Origin: Paracoccaceae bacterium
GTDB taxonomy: Bacteria > Pseudomonadota > Alphaproteobacteria > Rhodobacterales > Rhodobacteraceae
Reading direction: 5' to 3'
Assembly (NCBI GenBank): GCA_027489375.1
Contig: JAIXZW010000005.1
Span: forward strand, 434,001 to 498,000
Length of the DNA: 64,000 bases
Shown here: one piece after another, positions 60,611 to 64,000 of the stretch
Layout of the letters: each line of letters opens with the position of its first letter
How positions within the stretch are numbered: position 1 is the stretch's first letter
Translations under genes and position numbers: made by a program
Notes under the pieces: model-generated
Told to the model about the DNA's origin: nothing
The model's input: only the letters and a program-made list of their open reading frames with translations
Databases searched by the model: none

Positions 60611-61248
60611 CGCTGGACCGCGACCTGTCCGTCCATCACCTTGAAATTCTGGGCGGATTTCACCCCGATGCGGGCGATGGCCTGCCCGAAGGGACCGGGA
60701 CGCTGCTGATGCTCGGCCCCGCCGAACCGGGCTTCTGGGCGCATGTCACCGCCCAGGCCGAATGGCAGGACGGCCAGCCCGACCCGATTGACCGCTGGTC
60801 GAAACGCGTCCTTGACCGTATCGCCGCAGCCCACGGCGGAACCGCCCTGTATCCCTTTGGCGGGCCGCCCTATCACCCGTTCTACCGCTGGGCGCTACGC
60901 ACGGGCCGTGTCTGGGAAAGCCCGATCCGCCTGCTTGTCCACGCGCACCAAGGGCTGATGGTCAGCTTTCGCGGGGCGCTTGCCCTGCCCGACCGCATCG
61001 CCCTTCCGCCCGCCGCTACAAAGCCCTGTGACACCTGCACCGCCAAGCCCTGCCTTACCGCCTGCCCCGTCGGGGCCATCGGGGCGGGCGGCTATGACGT
61101 TCCCGCCTGCCACGCCTATCTCGACACCAAACCCGACTGCCTTAATCAAGGTTGCCACCCCCGTCGCGCTTGCCCGGTCTCGCAAGGCTATGCAAGACTT
61201 GGCGAACAATCGGCCTACCATATGAGCCGATTCCACGGGGCGAGCTAA
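60607..61248 (+). CDS. 4Fe-4S ferredoxin-like protein
   Basis: A 213-residue protein has one ferredoxin-like cysteine motif '[20 protein letters not shown]' (CX2CX4CX3C) near 140-160 and further cysteines in '[20 protein letters not shown]'. The N-terminal 130 residues ('[20 protein letters not shown]') are shared with alpha-proteobacterial proteins of unknown function and resemble the QueG-like iron-sulfur reductase region. GTG 60607 overlaps argB. Electron transfer is inferred from the cluster; the partner is not known. Confidence 0.85.
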   Translation: MTLDRDLSVHHLEILGGFHPDAGDGLPEGTGTLLMLGPAEPGFWAHVTAQAEWQDGQPDPIDRWSKRVLDRIAAAHGGTALYPFGGPPYHPFYRWALRTGRVWESPIRLLVHAHQGLMVSFRGALALPDRIALPPAATKPCDTCTAKPCLTACPVGAIGAGGYDVPACHAYLDTKPDCLNQGCHPRRACPVSQGYARLGEQSAYHMSRFHGAS

Positions 61249-61277
61249 CGCCCCGCCAAATTGGGGGGCACCACGAA

Positions 61278-61781
61278 ATGAAGCGTCTGATCCTGACCCG
61301 GCACGCCAAATCAAGCTGGGACGATCCGCTCACCCCCGACCATGACCGCCCGCTCAACGAACGCGGCAAGGCGGCGGCGGCGGACCTTGGCGTCTGGCTC
61401 GCCTCGCGCGGCTATGTGCCGGACGAGGTGCTGTGTTCCGACGCGCTGCGCACCCGCAAGACATGGAGCGGCATCGCCCCCGCCCTGCCCGGCACGCCGG
61501 TTCTGGAATTGAAACCCGCCCTCTACCACGCGGGACCGGATGTGATGCTGGCCGTGCTGCGCCATGCCAAGGCCGATACGGTGATGATGATCGGCCACAA
61601 CCCCGGCATCTCGGAATTCGCGCGCAAACTGGTGGCGCGCGAACCGAACAATCCCGAATTCCACCGCTACCCCACGGGGGCCACGCTGGTCTGCGATTTC
61701 TCGATCGACATCTGGGACGATGCCGCCTTCGGTCAGGCGACCACTGTCGACTTCATCATCCCGAGCGAGATCGTCGCCTGA
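61278..61781 (+). CDS. sixA: Phosphohistidine phosphatase SixA-like
   Basis: A 167-residue histidine phosphatase with the RHG motif 'MKRLILTRHAKSSWDDPL' (His 9) and the second His in 'TVMMIGHNPGISEFARKL'. SixA proteins remove phosphate from phosphohistidine in phosphotransfer proteins. 'HDRPLNERGKAAAADLGVWL' is typical. GGGGGG lies a few bases before ATG 61278. Confidence 0.92.
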   Translation: MKRLILTRHAKSSWDDPLTPDHDRPLNERGKAAAADLGVWLASRGYVPDEVLCSDALRTRKTWSGIAPALPGTPVLELKPALYHAGPDVMLAVLRHAKADTVMMIGHNPGISEFARKLVAREPNNPEFHRYPTGATLVCDFSIDIWDDAAFGQATTVDFIIPSEIVA

Positions 61782-61787
61782 CCCTGC

Positions 61788-61855
61788 GCAAATTCCTTCG
61801 AAGGAATTTGCAATGATCTTCGAAGATCATTGCGGGATGCGCCAAAGGCGCATCC
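61788..61855. repeat. TTCGAA palindrome array, copy 3, with a third hairpin
   Basis: GCAAATTCCTTCGAAGGAATTTGC (61788-61811) and GCAATGATCTTCGAAGATCATTGC (61810-61833) are perfect 24-base palindromes sharing two bases. GGATGCGCC-AAA-GGCGCATCC (61835-61855) follows. The array fills the gap between the convergent sixA and bztD genes. The central TTCGAA is shared with the pairs at 37473 and 53016 while the arms differ. Confidence 0.88.
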
Positions 61856-61858
61856 CTT

Positions 61859-62626
61859 TCAATGGCCAAGGATTTGCGACAGGAACAGCTTCGTGCGGTC
61901 GCTCTTCGGGTTGTTGAAGAACTCCTTCGGCTCGTTCTGTTCGACGATCTGACCCTGATCCATGAAGATCACGCGGTTTGCCACGGCTTGGGCAAAGCCC
62001 ATCTCGTGCGTCACGCAGAGCATGGTCATCCCCTCTTCGGCCAAGGCGATCATGGTGTCCAACACCTCCTTGATCATCTCGGGGTCGAGGGCCGAGGTCG
62101 GCTCGTCAAACAGCATGATCCGCGGCTTCATGCAAAGCGAGCGGGCAATCGCCACGCGCTGCTGCTGACCGCCCGAAAGCTGGCCGGGGTATTTATGCGC
62201 CTGCTCGGGGATCTTCACCTTTTCAAGGAAGTGCATCGCCGTCTCTTCCGCCTCGCGCTTCGGGATCTTGCGGACCCAGATGGGGGCGAGGGTGCAGTTT
62301 TCCAGAATGGTCAGATGCGGGAACAGGTTGAAGTGCTGGAACACCATGCCGACTTCGGAGCGGACCTTGTCGATATTCTTCAGGTCGCTCGTCAACTCGG
62401 TCCCGTCCACCACGATCTGGCCTTGCTGGTGTTCCTCCAGCCGGTTGATGCAGCGGATCAGGGTCGATTTGCCCGAACCGGACGGGCCGCAGATGACGAT
62501 GCGCTCGCCCCGGTTCACCGTCATGTTGATGTCGCGCAGCACGTGGAAGGTGCCATACCACTTGTTCATGTTGCTGATGCGGATCGCGACTTCGTCCGAA
62601 ACCTGCATTTTTTGTGCTTCAGCCAT
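61859..62626 (-). CDS. bztD: Amino-acid ABC transporter ATPase, BztD/AapP type
   Basis: A 255-residue ATPase: Walker A '[20 protein letters not shown]' (about 48), '[20 protein letters not shown]' (Q-loop), signature '[17 protein letters not shown]', Walker B '[16 protein letters not shown]' and '[19 protein letters not shown]'. It energises import of polar amino acids (glutamate, glutamine, aspartate, asparagine in Rhodobacter capsulatus Bzt). It starts nine bases after bztC. Confidence 0.95.
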   Translation of the reverse strand: MAEAQKMQVSDEVAIRISNMNKWYGTFHVLRDINMTVNRGERIVICGPSGSGKSTLIRCINRLEEHQQGQIVVDGTELTSDLKNIDKVRSEVGMVFQHFNLFPHLTILENCTLAPIWVRKIPKREAEETAMHFLEKVKIPEQAHKYPGQLSGGQQQRVAIARSLCMKPRIMLFDEPTSALDPEMIKEVLDTMIALAEEGMTMLCVTHEMGFAQAVANRVIFMDQGQIVEQNEPKEFFNNPKSDRTKLFLSQILGH

Positions 62627-62635
62627 AATGATCCC

Positions 62636-64000
62636 TCAGCGATGGTCGGTTTTCAGCTTCCGTTCCAGATACATGGAGTATCGGGACATGCCGAAGCAGA
62701 TGAGAAAGAAGATGACGCCGACAAAGATGTAGGGCTCCCAGTAGATGCCCTTCCAGTTGATGTCGGCGCGGACGATCTGCGTGACGCCACGCAGCGGGTC
62801 GAGAAGGCCGACGAAGCTGACCAGCGTGGTGTCCTTGAACAGCCCGATGAAGGTCGAGACGATCCCCGGAATGGAAATCTTCAACGCCTGCGGCATGATG
62901 ATCAGCCGCTGCGCCTGCCAGTAGTCGAGGCCGAGCGCATCGGCCGCCTCGTATTGCCCGCGCGGCAGGGCTGCGAGGCCGCCACGGATCACCTCGGCGA
63001 TATAGGCGGCGGCGAAGAGCGTGACGAGGATCACCACGCGCAGGATCAGGTCGAAATTCGTCTGCGGCGGCAGGAAGTATTGCAGCAGAAGCGACGCGGT
63101 AAAAAGCATCGTGATCAGCGGCACGCCACGGATGAATTCGATGAAACCGACCGACAGCGTCTTGATCAGCACCATGTCCGAACGCCGCCCCAAAGCCAGC
63201 AGGATGCCGATGGGAAGCGAGCAGGTGATGGCCGTGACCCCGATGACGAAGGCCAGAAGGAAGCCGCCGAACTGGTCGGAATTCACCGCCGTCAGGGTGG
63301 GCCACGCATCGCCCAGCGCGCCGGTGATGGCGCCCTGAACGAACAGCCAATACAGGCAGGCGGCAACGAAACCGACCGCCGTGCCCATGATGACCCCCAG
63401 ACGCGGCTGGATCAGGCGATAGACCAGAACCATGACACCGAAACCGAGCAGCGTTGCCACCGGCTTCCAGATCGACCCGCCCCACAGCAGCCAGAAGGCG
63501 ATGAAGGGGTAAAGGATCGTCACATAGACCAGCCGTTTCGGGGCGATCACGGAAAAGGCGAACAGCCCCGCCATCAGCACGGCGATGGCCCCGACATGGG
63601 CGATGTTGTGGTCCAGCGCCGCCAGCGACAGCACGGTCAGCACCGCCACCACGCCGATCAGCTTCGCCCCCGCCCGCAGCCCGTAATAGAGCACGGGGGC
63701 CAGCGCAACGAACATCATGCCAAAGGCAAGGATCGGCCGCCAATAGGCGTCCTGCGGGTAGAAGCCGAAGATATACTGGTGCCAGCGGGCCTTGATCACC
63801 GCCCAGCAGGCCCCGCCTTCGGGTCCTGCGATGGTGCGGCATTCGCCCAGCGAACCGGCGTTCCACACCCCGTTCAGCCACCACGGCAGCGCCGTCACGA
63901 TGATGGAGACGACGACGAACAGCGAAACCAGCGTCAGCAGGCTGTTCAGCCAACCGGCGAACAGGTTCTCGCGCAGCCATTTGATCACCCCGCGTTCGGT
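62636..64000 (-). CDS. bztC: Amino-acid ABC transporter permease, BztC/AapM type, 5' end outside the window
   Basis: An open frame from the right edge to TGA 62636-62638, at least 455 residues. It has about eight to ten membrane helices in two groups. The permease signature (EAA loop) is 'GLAALPRGQYEAADALGLDY' with 'RLIIMPQALKISIPGIVSTF'. A periplasmic segment 'NAGSLGECRTIAGPEGGACW' near the start is typical of BztC/AapM. A GTG at 63988 is not forced as the start, because the frame stays open to the edge and family members have a longer N-terminus. bztA and bztB presumably lie beyond the window. Confidence 0.93.
   Translation of the reverse strand, partial: TERGVIKWLRENLFAGWLNSLLTLVSLFVVVSIIVTALPWWLNGVWNAGSLGECRTIAGPEGGACWAVIKARWHQYIFGFYPQDAYWRPILAFGMMFVALAPVLYYGLRAGAKLIGVVAVLTVLSLAALDHNIAHVGAIAVLMAGLFAFSVIAPKRLVYVTILYPFIAFWLLWGGSIWKPVATLLGFGVMVLVYRLIQPRLGVIMGTAVGFVAACLYWLFVQGAITGALGDAWPTLTAVNSDQFGGFLLAFVIGVTAITCSLPIGILLALGRRSDMVLIKTLSVGFIEFIRGVPLITMLFTASLLLQYFLPPQTNFDLILRVVILVTLFAAAYIAEVIRGGLAALPRGQYEAADALGLDYWQAQRLIIMPQALKISIPGIVSTFIGLFKDTTLVSFVGLLDPLRGVTQIVRADINWKGIYWEPYIFVGVIFFLICFGMSRYSMYLERKLKTDHR

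Overview
The window is high-GC, densely packed bacterial chromosome that looks like a member of the Rhodobacteraceae (Alphaproteobacteria). The call rests on gene content and order: a tad/cpa pilus locus with 'AVTVDW'-type pilins, gatCA, rnpB, an NDUFS4-like complex I protein, bztCD-type amino-acid transport, DUF1127, and repeated 'CCCCCGAGGATATTTG' intergenic elements. Genus and species cannot be fixed from the sequence alone. No phage, insertion sequence, CRISPR array or rRNA operon was seen.

Layout. 1-3471: an unknown gene cut by the left edge, a 3-oxoacid CoA-transferase pair, a small acetyltransferase and a lytic transglycosylase. 3818-16897: a tad (Flp-type tight adherence) pilus locus with four tandem pilin genes, cpaB, cpaC, an OmpA-like lipoprotein in the usual cpaD position, cpaE, cpaF, tadB, tadC, two TPR lipoproteins, a prepilin peptidase and an AAA+ ATPase. 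17052-23690: fthC-mgtE, guanine deaminase, an RraB-like protein, 8-oxoguanine deaminase, a HisN-type phosphatase and an XRE regulator. 24032-27463: quinone oxidoreductase, LysR, DUF1127, Bax-inhibitor-1 family protein and rpmG. 27778-34198: RNase P RNA, amidase, Excalibur lipoprotein, gatCA, metallo-hydrolase, tRNA adenosine deaminase and pseudouridine synthase.

34306-39802 is a run of co-directional genes reminiscent of membrane-stress modules: a 27-codon membrane peptide, an XpaC-like protein, TelA, a DUF2927 lipoprotein that appears to start at CTG, an SPFH protein with a C-terminal GYF_2-like domain, and a double zinc-ribbon membrane protein. 40065-46201: purC, a sugar kinase, dtd, an acyl-CoA synthetase and an ABC exporter. 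46329-52990: a tightly overlapping catabolic run (HAD hydrolase, three alpha/beta hydrolases, Thr/Ser dehydratase, MFS transporter) followed by an enolase-superfamily enzyme. 53065-57510: 3-methyladenine glycosylase, three tRNAs (Gly-UCC and two different Arg-UCU), GNAT, NDUFS4-like protein, uvrB and a small membrane protein. 57494-64000: an orphan ParA-like ATPase, an entericidin-like lipoprotein, an 80-bp tandem repeat with 160-bp alternation, an SDR, argB, a ferredoxin-like protein, sixA, and bztD with a partial bztC.

The intergenic DNA is structured. Three families recur: (i) GC-rich inverted elements carrying GAGGATATTTG, usually at ends of convergent genes; (ii) clusters of perfect palindromes centred on TTCGAA; (iii) an 80-bp tandem repeat whose core recurs upstream of purC. 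The membrane-stress-like cluster and these repeats are the best candidates for undescribed biology. Most of the rest is ordinary metabolism and housekeeping.
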